In this document: piece by piece, positions 23,886 to 32,960 of the stretch
Layout: each line of letters opens with the position of its first letter
How positions within the stretch are numbered: position 1 is the stretch's first letter
Source of the DNA: JAAYJS01 sp964346185
Lineage (GTDB): Bacteria; Bacillota; Clostridia; Eubacteriales; Eubacteriaceae
Reading direction: 5' to 3'
DNA length: 64,000 bases
Assembly (NCBI GenBank): GCA_964346185.1
Contig: CAYFTR010000004.1
Span: 16,045 to 80,044 of the forward strand
Notes under the pieces: model-generated
What the model was told of the DNA's origin: nothing
Seen by the model: the letters and a program-made list of their open reading frames with translations, nothing else
The model's database searches: none
Translations under genes and position numbers: made by a program

Positions 23886-25132
23886 ATAACGGTAAGCAGA
23901 GAGTTGTTGTAACGGGAATGGGTGCCGTCACCCCGATCGGCGATACCCTAGAAACCATTTACAACAACTTAAGGCGAGGGCATTGTGCCGTCGGTCCGAT
24001 AACGGCTTATGATACCGCTCAAATGAAAGCAAAGGTAGCTGCGGAAGTCAAAGACTTTTATCCGGAAAAATATCTCGATAAAAAAACCGTTAAAAGAATG
24101 GATCGCGTCAATCAATTGGGGGTTGTCGCCGGTTTAAAAGCGGCCGAAGATGCCGGTTTAAATAAAAACATTTTGGAAAAACGCATAAATGCGGGCACCG
24201 TTGTTTCGTCGGGAATCGGCGGTTTAATAACCATCGAAACGGAGCATAGTCGGGGGTTAAAAAGAGGCTATGATCGCATATCACCTTTCTTTATTCCCAT
24301 GGTTATAGTAAATATGACAGCGGCACAAATTGCCATAGAGCTGGGTCTGCACGGACATTGCACCACACCGGTTGCCGCATGTGCCGGCGGTACCGCCGCC
24401 ATCGGCGAAAGCTTTCGTATGATAAGAGACGGTTACTCGGACATAATGTTTGTCGGCGGATCCGAGGCGAGTATAACACCCTTGGGTATGGGCGGCTTTA
24501 CCGCCATGAAGGCGTTAACGTTGGAGACGAACCCCGAACGGGCGTCTATTCCTTTTGACCGGGAACGGTCCGGTTTTGTTATGGGAGAGGGTGCCGGTAT
24601 TCTGGTATTGGAATCCTTGGACAGTGCCGTAAAACGACAGGCAAAAATATATGCGGAAGTGGTCGGTTACGGTTCTACCTGCGATGCCGGACATATCACC
24701 GCTCCCGCCGAAGACGGCAAGTGGGCCGCCTTGGCTATGAAAAAAGCGCTGGCAGACGGAAAGGTGACGGCGGAACAGGTAAACTATATTAACGCCCACG
24801 GAACATCCACCCCTTTAAATGACTGCTGCGAAACGGCAGCCGTACATACAGTTTTTGGCGAACATGCACATCGTTTGGCGATCAGCAGTACCAAATCCAT
24901 GATCGGCCATTTGCTGGGGGCGGCAGGTGCTGTAGAAGGGATAGTCACCGCCTTGGCATTGCATAAAGGCTATATTCCACCGACTGTAAATTATCGAGAG
25001 AAAGACCCGAACTGTGATTTGGATATCGTGCCGAACCGAGGACGGGACTGCGATATTCAATATGCATTAAGTAATTCCTTGGGTTTCGGTGGTCACAATA
25101 CCTCCGTGTGTTTTAAAAAGTGGAGTGAGTGA
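23882..25132 (+). CDS. fabF: 3-oxoacyl-ACP synthase II
   Basis: 416 residues, KAS II condensing enzyme. Catalytic Cys167 (VAACAGGTAAI), His306 (NAHGTSTPLND) and His343 (IGHLLGAAG) are all in place. It elongates acyl-ACP with malonyl-ACP. The ATG at 23882 makes an ATGA overlap with fabG; the earlier open frame is a read through fabG. Typical length. Confidence 0.96.
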   Translation: MNNGKQRVVVTGMGAVTPIGDTLETIYNNLRRGHCAVGPITAYDTAQMKAKVAAEVKDFYPEKYLDKKTVKRMDRVNQLGVVAGLKAAEDAGLNKNILEKRINAGTVVSSGIGGLITIETEHSRGLKRGYDRISPFFIPMVIVNMTAAQIAIELGLHGHCTTPVAACAGGTAAIGESFRMIRDGYSDIMFVGGSEASITPLGMGGFTAMKALTLETNPERASIPFDRERSGFVMGEGAGILVLESLDSAVKRQAKIYAEVVGYGSTCDAGHITAPAEDGKWAALAMKKALADGKVTAEQVNYINAHGTSTPLNDCCETAAVHTVFGEHAHRLAISSTKSMIGHLLGAAGAVEGIVTALALHKGYIPPTVNYREKDPNCDLDIVPNRGRDCDIQYALSNSLGFGGHNTSVCFKKWSE

Positions 25133-25557
25133 TGCAACTGAACAGCAATGAAATTCAAAAAATTATCCCTCATCGCCATCCTTTCTTATTAGTGGATACC
25201 ATCGAAGACGGCGAAGCGGGGGTATGGGCAAAGGGCAAAAAATGTGTCACTGTCGGTGAACCTTTTTTTACAGGACATTTTCCGGACTATCATGTAATGC
25301 CGGGCGTTCTTATTGTGGAGGCTTTGGCACAAGTCGGAGCGATTGCCCTTCTGAGTTTGGAGACCTTTTCCGGTAAAACGGCTTTGTTCGGCGGTATTAA
25401 ACAGGCAAAATTCAGAAGACAGGTACGTCCCGGAGATGTTCTGACATTGAACTGCGAAATCATCAAAAGGCACGGTCATATCGGAGTCGGCAAAGGGGTT
25501 GCAAAAGTCGGTGATGAAATTACATGTGAAGCGGAATTAACTTTTGTGATACAATAG
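25132..25557 (+). CDS. fabZ: 3-hydroxyacyl-ACP dehydratase
   Basis: 141 residues, hot-dog fold. Catalytic His49 in GHFPDYHVMPGVLIVEALAQ. It dehydrates 3-hydroxyacyl-ACP to the trans-2-enoyl form for FabK. The ATG shares one base with the fabF stop (TGATG), with GGAGTGA just upstream. It is the only dehydratase in the cluster and has no FabA-type isomerase signature that I can recognise. Confidence 0.94.
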   Translation: MQLNSNEIQKIIPHRHPFLLVDTIEDGEAGVWAKGKKCVTVGEPFFTGHFPDYHVMPGVLIVEALAQVGAIALLSLETFSGKTALFGGIKQAKFRRQVRPGDVLTLNCEIIKRHGHIGVGKGVAKVGDEITCEAELTFVIQ

Positions 25558-25595
25558 CTAAGTCGGAACGAACAACTGACGCATACAAATCGACG

Positions 25596-26102
25596 ATGTC
25601 CATCGAGGGAGGAGGTAACATTATAGAAGTAGAAAAATTGTTTACTGAAGTCTACGATAAATTTAAACTCAGTTTCTATCGACGCATGTTTCAAGGACTG
25701 GAAGAAGGCGAAAAGGCCTTAACCGCTATCGAAACCTTTTGCGTTGAAGTGATAGCCGCTTTAAACCGTCCGACAATTAAAGAGGTAACGGAATTTTTAG
25801 ATATATCTCAGCCGAATACCGCTTACAAAGTATCCAGCTTGGCACGCAAAGGGTACATTAAAAAAGTTCGTTCAACACAGGATAAAAGAGAGTGCTTCTT
25901 GGAACTGACAGAAAAATATGACAAGTACGACGAATTAAAAAAACTGTATATTCACATCGTCATGGAAAGGGTAAAAAAACGTTTTCCGCAGGAAGATATC
26001 GACACCTTGGCAAGAATTTTAAAAGTAATGTCCACAGAATTGATGCCCGAAGTCACGGAACTTATCGATAACTTGAAAAATAAACGCAGCAAACTCTGCT
26101 AG
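25596..26102 (+). CDS. MarR-family transcriptional regulator, probably FabT-like
   Basis: About 160-168 residues. A winged helix-turn-helix (TIKEVTEFLDISQPNTAYKV... then a KRECFLEL wing) is flanked by dimerisation helices. Position at the end of the fatty acid operon suggests control of that operon, as FabT does in streptococci, where FabT lies near the start. The start is uncertain: ATG 25596 has no ribosome binding site, while a very strong GGGAGGAGGT lies inside the frame at 25607-25616 and points to a rare ATT (25620) or ATA (25623) start giving MEVEKLFTEVY. Coordinates use the ATG. Confidence 0.85.
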   Translation: MSIEGGGNIIEVEKLFTEVYDKFKLSFYRRMFQGLEEGEKALTAIETFCVEVIAALNRPTIKEVTEFLDISQPNTAYKVSSLARKGYIKKVRSTQDKRECFLELTEKYDKYDELKKLYIHIVMERVKKRFPQEDIDTLARILKVMSTELMPEVTELIDNLKNKRSKLC

Positions 26103-26131
26103 GAACATTAAGAAATTATTTTTTGTTTATA

Positions 26132-26172
26132 AAGAAACCTCTTTACCAATATAAGGTGAAGAGGTTTCTTTT
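26132..26172 (+). terminator. Terminator between the fatty-acid operon and the copper operon
   Basis: AAGAAACCTCTT-t-ACC pairs with GGT-g-AAGAGGTTTCTT (15 pairs, one mismatch), then TTTTG. The convergent copper operon ends 11 bases away and may use the same hairpin from the other side. Confidence 0.9.
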
Positions 26173-26182
26173 GAGCTGTGAT

Positions 26183-26455
26183 CTATCGATAATAACGATC
26201 TAAAATCGTCAAAATCTCGTCTATTTTTTCCTGTTTAGCCTGTTCCGTACCATGCTCGAAGGCATCTGCTACGCAGTGATTTAAGTGTTTTCCGAGTACT
26301 TCAAGGTTTGCTTTTTTCAATAAGCCCTGAACCGCTAAAATTTGTTTGGAAATATCAATGCAATAGCGGTCGCTTTCCATCATTTCGATAATACCTGCGA
26401 TTTGTCCGTAGGCAGTTTTAAGCAAAGTTAATTCTTTTTTACGTTGAATTGTCAT
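26183..26455 (-). CDS. csoR: CsoR-family copper-sensing repressor
   Basis: 90 residues, all-helical. The Cu(I) ligand set of CsoR is visible: a cysteine in YCIDISKQ, then 25 residues later HxxxC in GKHLNHC, the same spacing as the mycobacterial C36-H61-C65 set. It should repress the copper operon and release DNA on binding Cu(I). Its ATG overlaps the copA stop (ATGA, minus strand) and has no ribosome binding site of its own, so translation is probably coupled to copA/copZ. The frame is open upstream into copA, but MTIQRKKELTLL is the family start. Confidence 0.88.
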   Translation of the reverse strand: MTIQRKKELTLLKTAYGQIAGIIEMMESDRYCIDISKQILAVQGLLKKANLEVLGKHLNHCVADAFEHGTEQAKQEKIDEILTILDRYYR

Positions 26456-26655
26456 TTTACTGTTGTCGGGTAGCCGTCTTCGGTTAAGTCGTTGCAAATT
26501 TTTTCGATAGAAACATTTTCCGTCGCATTAAAATGAGCCTCTTTGTTGTTAAGATCAACCGAAATGTCGGTAAGCCCTTCTACACTCTTTAAGTATTTTT
26601 CAACGCGACCGACACAGTGCATGCAACTCATACCTTCCACATTTAAATGAACCAT
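26452..26655 (-). CDS. copZ: Nested in-frame CopZ copper chaperone made by internal initiation
   Basis: 67 residues identical to the C-terminal 790-856 of CopA: MVHLNVEGMSCMHC and the rest of one HMA fold. On the minus strand GAGAGGAG (complement of 26663-26670) sits 7 bases before this ATG, a near-perfect ribosome binding site that would be pointless inside an ordinary coding region. The likely history is a copA-copZ pair whose stop codon was lost so that both a fused pump and a free chaperone can be made. Free CopZ hands Cu(I) to CopA and CsoR. Expression is inferred, not shown. Confidence 0.6.
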   Translation of the reverse strand: MVHLNVEGMSCMHCVGRVEKYLKSVEGLTDISVDLNNKEAHFNATENVSIEKICNDLTEDGYPTTVK

Positions 26656-29022
26656 TGTTTTTCTCCTCTCTGTTGGAACTTGCTTTATTTTTTGAATTGT
26701 TATCGCTTCGGCCGGGGAATGGTCTAATCGGACAGCTTCGGATTTAAACCGCTTTAGTGATAAAGCATTTAAAACAACGGAAACCGAACTCAGACTCATA
26801 GCCGTAGCGGCAATCATCGGATTTAATGTGATTCCGAAGGACGGATATAAAACTCCTGCCGCAACGGGAATACATACGGTATTGTAAATTAATGCCCAAA
26901 AAAGATTTTGCAAAATATTTTTCTTGGTGCTGCGACTTAAATTAATTGCGTCGTTGAGCTTCAGAATATGATCCTGCATTAAAATAACGTCGGCGGACTC
27001 GATGGCGATATCCGTACCTTGCCCCATGGCTATGCCGATATCACTTTGTGCCAAGGCGGGCGCGTCGTTAATGCCGTCACCGACCATGGCAACGGAAAGC
27101 CCTTCATTTTGAAAATCGGAGACGATTTCGGCTTTATTTTCCGGCAAGACATCCGCGACAACATCGGTAATACCGATAGATTTTGCGATGGCATGTGCCG
27201 TTGTTGCATTATCACCGGTTACCATGGCCACGGTTATACCCTTTTGTCTTAATGCGTGTACCGTTTCAGCCGCACCGTCTTTAATTGTATCCGCAACTGC
27301 AAGGATACCGAGTACTTGGCTTTCATCGGCAATCACTAAAGGTGTTTTGCCTTGTTCTGCATAAGTTCCGTACAATTCCTGAATGTGGCTCAAAGGAATA
27401 TTTTTTGAGCTTAAAAAAGCGGGGTTACCGATGCTGTAACGCGTTTTGTCGATGACACCTTCAATGCCTTTTCCGGAAATTGCTTTAAAACTCTGGACTT
27501 CGTAAAGTGCCGGCGGGTTCGGCAGTGAACGGTATCTTTCCATGACGGCACTACTCAAAGGGTGTTCCGAACGGTCTTCGATAGATGCGGCCAGCCTGAG
27601 TAAGTCGTCTTCATGTACAGAGTCGTTACACCAAATATCGGTTACTTGGGGTTTACCTCGGGTTAAGGTTCCCGTTTTGTCGAAAACAACCATGTCTATT
27701 GTGCCTAATCGTTCCAAGGCACCGCCGTCTTTAAATAATATTCCGAGATTTGCACCCTTTCCCGTACCGACCATAATGGCGGTCGGCGTAGCCAAACCGA
27801 GGGCACAGGGACAGGATATGACTAAAACGGAAATACCCATGGTCAACGCAAAGGGGAAATCCTTTTTTACTAAAAACCATAGTGTAAAGGTTAAAACCGC
27901 TATTAAAATAACAACCGGTACAAAATATCGACTGATTTGATCGGCAATCCGTGCGATCGGTGCTTTGGAGGATTGGGCCTCTTCTACCAGGGTAACAATT
28001 TTATTCAAGGTGGTATTTTCTCCGACGGCGGTTGCCCGAAAAGTAATATACCCCGTTTTGTTGACCGAACCCGCTATAACACGATCTTTACTTTGTTTTT
28101 CAACCGGAAGGCTTTCGCCGGTGATTAAAGATTCATCGATACTGGTGGTTCCTGTTAAAATAACGCCGTCGACGGGAATGCGTTCCCCCGGACGAATGAC
28201 CACAATATCATCGATGATGACATCTTCCGTTGCGATGGTCGTTTCGACATTATTGCGAATAACTTGAGCGGTATCCGGTTCCAAGGCCAGTAATTTTTCG
28301 ATGGCACTGCCGGTTCGCCCTTTTGCTTTTGCTTCGAAGTATTTACCTAAAGTTACTAAAGTTAAAATAACGGCGACACCTTCAAAATAAAGTTGGTGAC
28401 CGTAGTGGTGTATGCGTTGAACATCGCCATAGGTATAGCCCCATGCCAATTGGTAAAGAACAAAAATACCGTAAACAAAGGAAGCGGTTGTACCGATAGC
28501 AACCAGAGAATCCATCGTAGGAATTTTTTTGTACAATGTTTTAAAACCTTGGGTAAAATAGTCTCGACCGACAATCATAACCGGTATGGTTAAAAGCATT
28601 TGGGTGATTGTCATAATCAAATAATGTTTTTCACTGGCTAAAAAACTCGGGACGGGTAAACCTATCATCCCCCCCATAGACAGATAGAAAAGCGGCAAGG
28701 TAAACAAAACGGATAATATTAATCTCTTTTTATAGTCATCGATATGTTGTTGTGCCGTTTCCAAAACAATATTTTTCTCTTTGGTTTTCTTTAAGGAATG
28801 AAGCGTATCTTCATATTTAAACCTTGCACCATAGCCCAGTTTTTCGACAATCTTTTCAATATCAGACGGGCGGATAGAATCTTCCTGATAGGTTACATTT
28901 AACTCTTCGGTAGCATAATTTACCACTGCTGAATGAATACCATTTTGTTTAGATAACGTACGTTCAATGGCTGCTGCACAAGCGGTACATGTCATACCTT
29001 CTACATTGAATTGAGCTTTCAT
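26452..29022 (-). CDS. copA: Copper-exporting P1B-type ATPase with N- and C-terminal heavy-metal domains
   Basis: 856 residues. N-terminal HMA domain with GMTCTAC (Cys12, Cys15), eight membrane segments, the ion-path motif CPC at about 404-406, phosphorylation site DKTGTLT (Asp448), SEHPLS and the GDGINDAPAL hinge. It exports Cu(I). After the last membrane segments a second HMA domain (GMSCMHC, Cys800 and Cys803) is fused at the C-terminus, equivalent to the chaperone CopZ. An ATG with its own strong ribosome binding site lies exactly at that fusion (see the nested copZ entry). It is the first gene of the copper operon, with a CsoR-type operator upstream. Confidence 0.95.
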   Translation of the reverse strand: MKAQFNVEGMTCTACAAAIERTLSKQNGIHSAVVNYATEELNVTYQEDSIRPSDIEKIVEKLGYGARFKYEDTLHSLKKTKEKNIVLETAQQHIDDYKKRLILSVLFTLPLFYLSMGGMIGLPVPSFLASEKHYLIMTITQMLLTIPVMIVGRDYFTQGFKTLYKKIPTMDSLVAIGTTASFVYGIFVLYQLAWGYTYGDVQRIHHYGHQLYFEGVAVILTLVTLGKYFEAKAKGRTGSAIEKLLALEPDTAQVIRNNVETTIATEDVIIDDIVVIRPGERIPVDGVILTGTTSIDESLITGESLPVEKQSKDRVIAGSVNKTGYITFRATAVGENTTLNKIVTLVEEAQSSKAPIARIADQISRYFVPVVILIAVLTFTLWFLVKKDFPFALTMGISVLVISCPCALGLATPTAIMVGTGKGANLGILFKDGGALERLGTIDMVVFDKTGTLTRGKPQVTDIWCNDSVHEDDLLRLAASIEDRSEHPLSSAVMERYRSLPNPPALYEVQSFKAISGKGIEGVIDKTRYSIGNPAFLSSKNIPLSHIQELYGTYAEQGKTPLVIADESQVLGILAVADTIKDGAAETVHALRQKGITVAMVTGDNATTAHAIAKSIGITDVVADVLPENKAEIVSDFQNEGLSVAMVGDGINDAPALAQSDIGIAMGQGTDIAIESADVILMQDHILKLNDAINLSRSTKKNILQNLFWALIYNTVCIPVAAGVLYPSFGITLNPMIAATAMSLSSVSVVLNALSLKRFKSEAVRLDHSPAEAITIQKIKQVPTERRKTMVHLNVEGMSCMHCVGRVEKYLKSVEGLTDISVDLNNKEAHFNATENVSIEKICNDLTEDGYPTTVK

Positions 29023-29034
29023 GAAAACTCCTTT

Positions 29035-29093
29035 CTACACCCCCTATGGGGAGGGGTATGGTTTTATTTTAGCAAAATTTGAATTTGTGTCAA
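29035..29093 (-). promoter_or_regulatory. Copper operon promoter and CsoR-type operator
   Basis: Reading on the minus strand: TTGACA (29088-29093), 16-base spacer, TAAAAT (29066-29071), start near 29059. Directly downstream lies the GC-rich inverted repeat TACCCC...GGGGGT (29035-29058, centre CCCCATAGGGG), the form typical of CsoR operators, covering the start point. Confidence 0.75.
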
Positions 29094-29142
29094 GCTATTC
29101 ATTGGTCGTAAAGACTTTTTAATAAATGTATTGGAGGGAAAT

Positions 29143-29487
29143 ATGAAAAATATCAGTGATGTTATCCAAGAAATTATTCGTGTTGATCAGGTCATCGCAG
29201 AAAAAAATAAAATTGTGGAAGATGAAGCAAAAAAAATGGTCTTTGATAAAACGGAAGAACTGAAACAAAGAAAAAAGGATAACATTCAAGCGTTGAAAGA
29301 AAAGGACAGAATAGAATATCTTCGCACTATTGATGAGGCAAAAGATATAAACCGCAATATATTTGAACAGCAAGAAAATGAAATTGCAGCGATAAAGGAA
29401 AAGTACCATCACTTAAAAAAAAGCTTTGCCGAACAGGTCATGACGGAAATAATAAATATGAAAGATCGGGCAGGGAATGGTTACTAA
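29143..29487 (+). CDS. V-type ATPase peripheral stalk subunit (G/H-like)
   Basis: 114 residues, almost wholly charged helix (K/E-rich coiled coil), no membrane segment. It matches the stalk subunit that pairs with subunit E in archaeal-type ATPases. It opens the ATPase operon. The ATG at 29143 follows GGAGGG; a TTG 12 bases earlier overlaps that site and was rejected. Assignment rests on coiled-coil character and position; no catalytic motif exists in this family. It overlaps the next gene by 11 bases. Confidence 0.75.
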   Translation: MKNISDVIQEIIRVDQVIAEKNKIVEDEAKKMVFDKTEELKQRKKDNIQALKEKDRIEYLRTIDEAKDINRNIFEQQENEIAAIKEKYHHLKKSFAEQVMTEIINMKDRAGNGY

Positions 29488-30526
29488 AAATCATGATTGT
29501 TTAAATACAAAAGTCATGGCGGCAAATGCAAAAAGATTAAATGACGGTGATTATAGCCGACTCATTCAATTGTCCACAATCGACGAGATATGGACTTATT
29601 TGCGTCATTATACGGTTTATGGAATTGTCTTGCAAACCATTGAGGGATATAAAAGTCGCCGTATTGCGGCGGAAAGGGGTTTACGACGATTTGTCCCCAG
29701 CGAAATAAAAAGGTTTGCTTATTATACACAAGGTAAAGAAAAGTATTTTTTGCGTACCTATCAACTAAAAGAAGAATTAATAAAAATAAAATTAGTCATT
29801 CGATTCTTGTCCCGAGGTATCAACCCCCAAAAGGAACTTGCACAACGGTACGATCACATTCAGACTTTCATTTTACCTCAAAATAAATTAAATGAAATTA
29901 CGGATTGGCAGAGTTTTAAAAGAATAGTTTCGCAATCGGAATTAAATCGTATATTTTTTAATTATGAAGACACCGATCGCGAAGAAAACATCTTTTCGAT
30001 TGAAAAATCCATCGAACGATTTTACTACGATCGATTAATGAAAGAAATAAAAAAACTTCCCCAAGGGGAACATAAATATTTAATTGATGTTTTTAAAAAA
30101 GAGTATGATTTATTAAATTTAATTTGGTTTTACAGAGGTAAACGTTATTATCATTTACCCAGAGAGGAATTAATCGCCTATTCCTTTAAAGGTGGGGCGA
30201 AACTTCGTACATCAAATGTGGAAAAATTAAGCAATACACGGACTTTAAAGGAGTTTCTGGAAGAAGTAAAAAAATATCCGGATTATGAATTTCTGTTTTG
30301 TGATGACGGTGACCTCGAAACGAATATAATTAAACGACATGAACGTTATTTATACAATCATTATGAGAGACTGTTTTATAGAAGTCAAAACGGTTTTGAT
30401 AAATTAATTGCTTATATTGAGTTGCTTTATTTAGAAGCGAAAGATATTACATTCATCATTGAATGTAAAAGATATCAATTAACGGAGGCGGAAACAAAAA
30501 AACACCTCATCAGACCCGTAGTATAA
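29477..30526 (+). CDS. V-type ATPase subunit C
   Basis: 349 residues, helical cytosolic protein of the AtpC/d-subunit family (NtpC in Enterococcus). It forms the funnel linking the central stalk to the membrane rotor. The N-terminal half is basic, with alternating helices throughout and no membrane segments. Ten-base overlap region with the preceding gene and an 18-base gap to subunit I place it in the operon. Recognition is by family-like composition and fixed operon position. Confidence 0.85.
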   Translation: MVTKNHDCLNTKVMAANAKRLNDGDYSRLIQLSTIDEIWTYLRHYTVYGIVLQTIEGYKSRRIAAERGLRRFVPSEIKRFAYYTQGKEKYFLRTYQLKEELIKIKLVIRFLSRGINPQKELAQRYDHIQTFILPQNKLNEITDWQSFKRIVSQSELNRIFFNYEDTDREENIFSIEKSIERFYYDRLMKEIKKLPQGEHKYLIDVFKKEYDLLNLIWFYRGKRYYHLPREELIAYSFKGGAKLRTSNVEKLSNTRTLKEFLEEVKKYPDYEFLFCDDGDLETNIIKRHERYLYNHYERLFYRSQNGFDKLIAYIELLYLEAKDITFIIECKRYQLTEAETKKHLIRPVV

Positions 30527-30544
30527 ACAGGAAAGGACTAAAAT

Positions 30545-32512
30545 ATGGCAATTGATAAAGTTGTAATGATGAATATTGTAGGTCGGATAGAGGATATCAA
30601 TTCCTTTGCGTATCAGATTTACCGTCTCAACGATTTACAAATGGTCAATGCAATAGAAGAAATTGAAACGGGACACTTTCTCGTACCGATTTATAAAGAT
30701 AATATCGATGAATTGATCGGTATATCAAGCCTGACCCCGGGAGTAGAATTTCAAGAAAAGATCGATAAACTTAAAGAGAAAATTCCTCAAATTTACGGAG
30801 ATTCTTCAATTTTAAACCGAGAGTTTCTTTTTAAAAACGAAGAAATTGAAAAATTTGACGATTTAATAAAAAGAACGCAGGTTTTTTGTGAAAATTTTGA
30901 GGAAGAACTTAAACGTATCAGCGAAATAGAAGAACAAATTAATAAAAATGAAACAAGTCGACATTCATTTTCCTACTTAAAGGGGATAAATGTCAGAATG
31001 GATGCCCTTAAAAACTTGCGGTATTTTAAATGTAAAATAGGTTCTGTCACGAAAGATAATGCACAAAGGCTAAAAAGTATTTATGCAGATGTCACTTCAT
31101 TGGTCTTCCATGTGGGGACCGACCACCACGAAGAAATTTATATGATTTTTACGCCCGTCGGTTTGGCGATTGAAACCGACAGAATTTTAAAAGCATTAAA
31201 CTTCAGACCGCTCAAAGGTTTGGATCTTTCCTATGTTCGTACGCCTTCAGAAATAACAACGGCATTAGCATCGGAGACAGAAAAATTAACACAGGAAAAA
31301 TCGGTACTGGAAGAACAACTGGCAGAAAAACGACAGGCACAATTGGATGAAGCAAGAGACATTTATAACTTATTGTGTTTACATTCAAAGCTTAATGTCA
31401 TAAAAAAGAACATCGCTTTTAGTGAGGATAACTTTTATTTTTCCGCTTGGGTGCCGATAAACAGTCTCCAGGAGTTGCAAAAAATTGCTGATGCTCACAA
31501 AGACATGCGGTTAATCGAATCGAATATGGGAGAAGAAAGGCAACCGCCGACAAAATTTAAAAACAATTGGTTTTTACGTCCCTTTGAATATTTGGTCAAC
31601 ATGTACGGAACCCCATCCCATAACGAATTGGATCCGACACCCTTTTTGGCTTTTACCTATTTGTTTTGTTTCGGTTATATGTTTGGCGATGTGGGCCAAG
31701 GAATTTTGCTGGTATTAATCGGTTTTTTTCTAGCAAAAAAAAGTATAGATTTAGGACCCGTTTTAATGAGAATGGGCATATCTTCCACAATTTTCGGTTT
31801 TTTATATGGTAGTGTATTCGGTATTGAAACCTTATTACCCGCTGTTTGGATGAAACCCTTCGACGATATTACGAAATTGTTGATGACCGCCGTGGTAACG
31901 GGCATTGCCATGCTGCTTACCGCTTATGCTTATTCTATAATCAACAAATTAAAAGCAAAGGCGTATGCGGAAGCCTTTTTCGGTAAAAACGGTATTGCGG
32001 GATTGCTGTTGTATTTGTCTTTACTCGCATTATTGTTGGGTTCTACCGGATTGGTAAATAGTTTGATGCCTTTTCTGCTGACAGCTAAAATTTTAACGAT
32101 TGCTCTGGCAATTATCATTCTGGTACGAGAACCCTTATACAATGCTATTCGTAGAAGAAAATTGTATGAAGGCAGTGCCGGTGATTACTATGTCGAAAAT
32201 GTTTTTGAAGTGTTGGAAACCTTCTTATCGATGTTTTCCAATACGGTTTCTTTTATTCGAATCGGGGCGTTCGCATTAACACACGCAGGACTTTTTATGG
32301 CCTTTGAAACACTAGCACATATGATCGGGGGTGGATTTGGCGGTATTGTTGTTTTTATTCTCGGAAACATTTTAATTTTTACACTGGAGGGCTTAATTAA
32401 CTTTATTCAAAGTTTAAGATTACAGTTTTATGAACTTTTCAGCAAATACTACAACGGTAACGGTTACGAATTTGTGACGATAGATAACGAAATTAAAAAT
32501 ATGGATCATTAG
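30545..32512 (+). CDS. V-type ATPase membrane subunit I (a-subunit)
   Basis: 655 residues. The N-terminal half (to about 340) is a soluble stalk-contacting region with coiled coils; the C-terminal half has about seven or eight membrane segments. The essential half-channel arginine is Arg572 in SFIRIGAFALTHAGL. It forms the ion path against the rotor ring. AGGAAAGG precedes the ATG. Whether the coupling ion is H+ or Na+ cannot be told. Confidence 0.94.
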   Translation: MAIDKVVMMNIVGRIEDINSFAYQIYRLNDLQMVNAIEEIETGHFLVPIYKDNIDELIGISSLTPGVEFQEKIDKLKEKIPQIYGDSSILNREFLFKNEEIEKFDDLIKRTQVFCENFEEELKRISEIEEQINKNETSRHSFSYLKGINVRMDALKNLRYFKCKIGSVTKDNAQRLKSIYADVTSLVFHVGTDHHEEIYMIFTPVGLAIETDRILKALNFRPLKGLDLSYVRTPSEITTALASETEKLTQEKSVLEEQLAEKRQAQLDEARDIYNLLCLHSKLNVIKKNIAFSEDNFYFSAWVPINSLQELQKIADAHKDMRLIESNMGEERQPPTKFKNNWFLRPFEYLVNMYGTPSHNELDPTPFLAFTYLFCFGYMFGDVGQGILLVLIGFFLAKKSIDLGPVLMRMGISSTIFGFLYGSVFGIETLLPAVWMKPFDDITKLLMTAVVTGIAMLLTAYAYSIINKLKAKAYAEAFFGKNGIAGLLLYLSLLALLLGSTGLVNSLMPFLLTAKILTIALAIIILVREPLYNAIRRRKLYEGSAGDYYVENVFEVLETFLSMFSNTVSFIRIGAFALTHAGLFMAFETLAHMIGGGFGGIVVFILGNILIFTLEGLINFIQSLRLQFYELFSKYYNGNGYEFVTIDNEIKNMDH

Positions 32513-32521
32513 GAGGAGTGT

Positions 32522-32959
32522 ATGATGAATGTATTAACTTTAATTACTATTTTTACAGGGTTGTTGGTTTTGGCGACTATTTCTGCCGGGATATATTTTC
32601 TCAATAAAAATGCGGAAACCGACCGACAGCGCTTAAAAAAATGTTTACGTATCAATTATGCGGGGTTTATACCGGCTATGGTTGTTGCACTCATTCTTTT
32701 TGCCCCGACTTTTGTAAGTGCCGCAACCGCTCCCCAAGGGTTAACCGACACCGGATTAGCTTATTTGGGAGCGGCATTGTCCACCGGGTTGGCCTGTATC
32801 GGTGCCGGTTATGCAGTTGGTGTGGTCGGATCCGCCGCATTGGGTGCCGTATCTGAAAACGAAAAAATTCTCGGTAAAACTTTAATTTATGTCGGCTTGG
32901 CGGAGGGTGTTGCTATTTACGGCTTAATTATTGCCATTATGATTATCGGTAGATTATAA
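32522..32959 (+). CDS. V-type ATPase proteolipid subunit K (rotor ring)
   Basis: 145 residues, four predicted membrane segments. The two C-terminal ones form a classical c-type hairpin (GLACIGAGYAVGVVGSAALG and GLAEGVAIYGLI) with the ion-binding Glu128. The first two segments (about 5-27 and 47-68) lack a carboxylate and look like an added hairpin or signal-like region ending in VSAATA. AGGAGGAG precedes the tandem ATGs at 32522 and 32525. One ion site per four helices is typical of V-type rings and favours pumping over synthesis. Confidence 0.92.
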   Translation: MMNVLTLITIFTGLLVLATISAGIYFLNKNAETDRQRLKKCLRINYAGFIPAMVVALILFAPTFVSAATAPQGLTDTGLAYLGAALSTGLACIGAGYAVGVVGSAALGAVSENEKILGKTLIYVGLAEGVAIYGLIIAIMIIGRL

Positions 32960-32960
32960 A

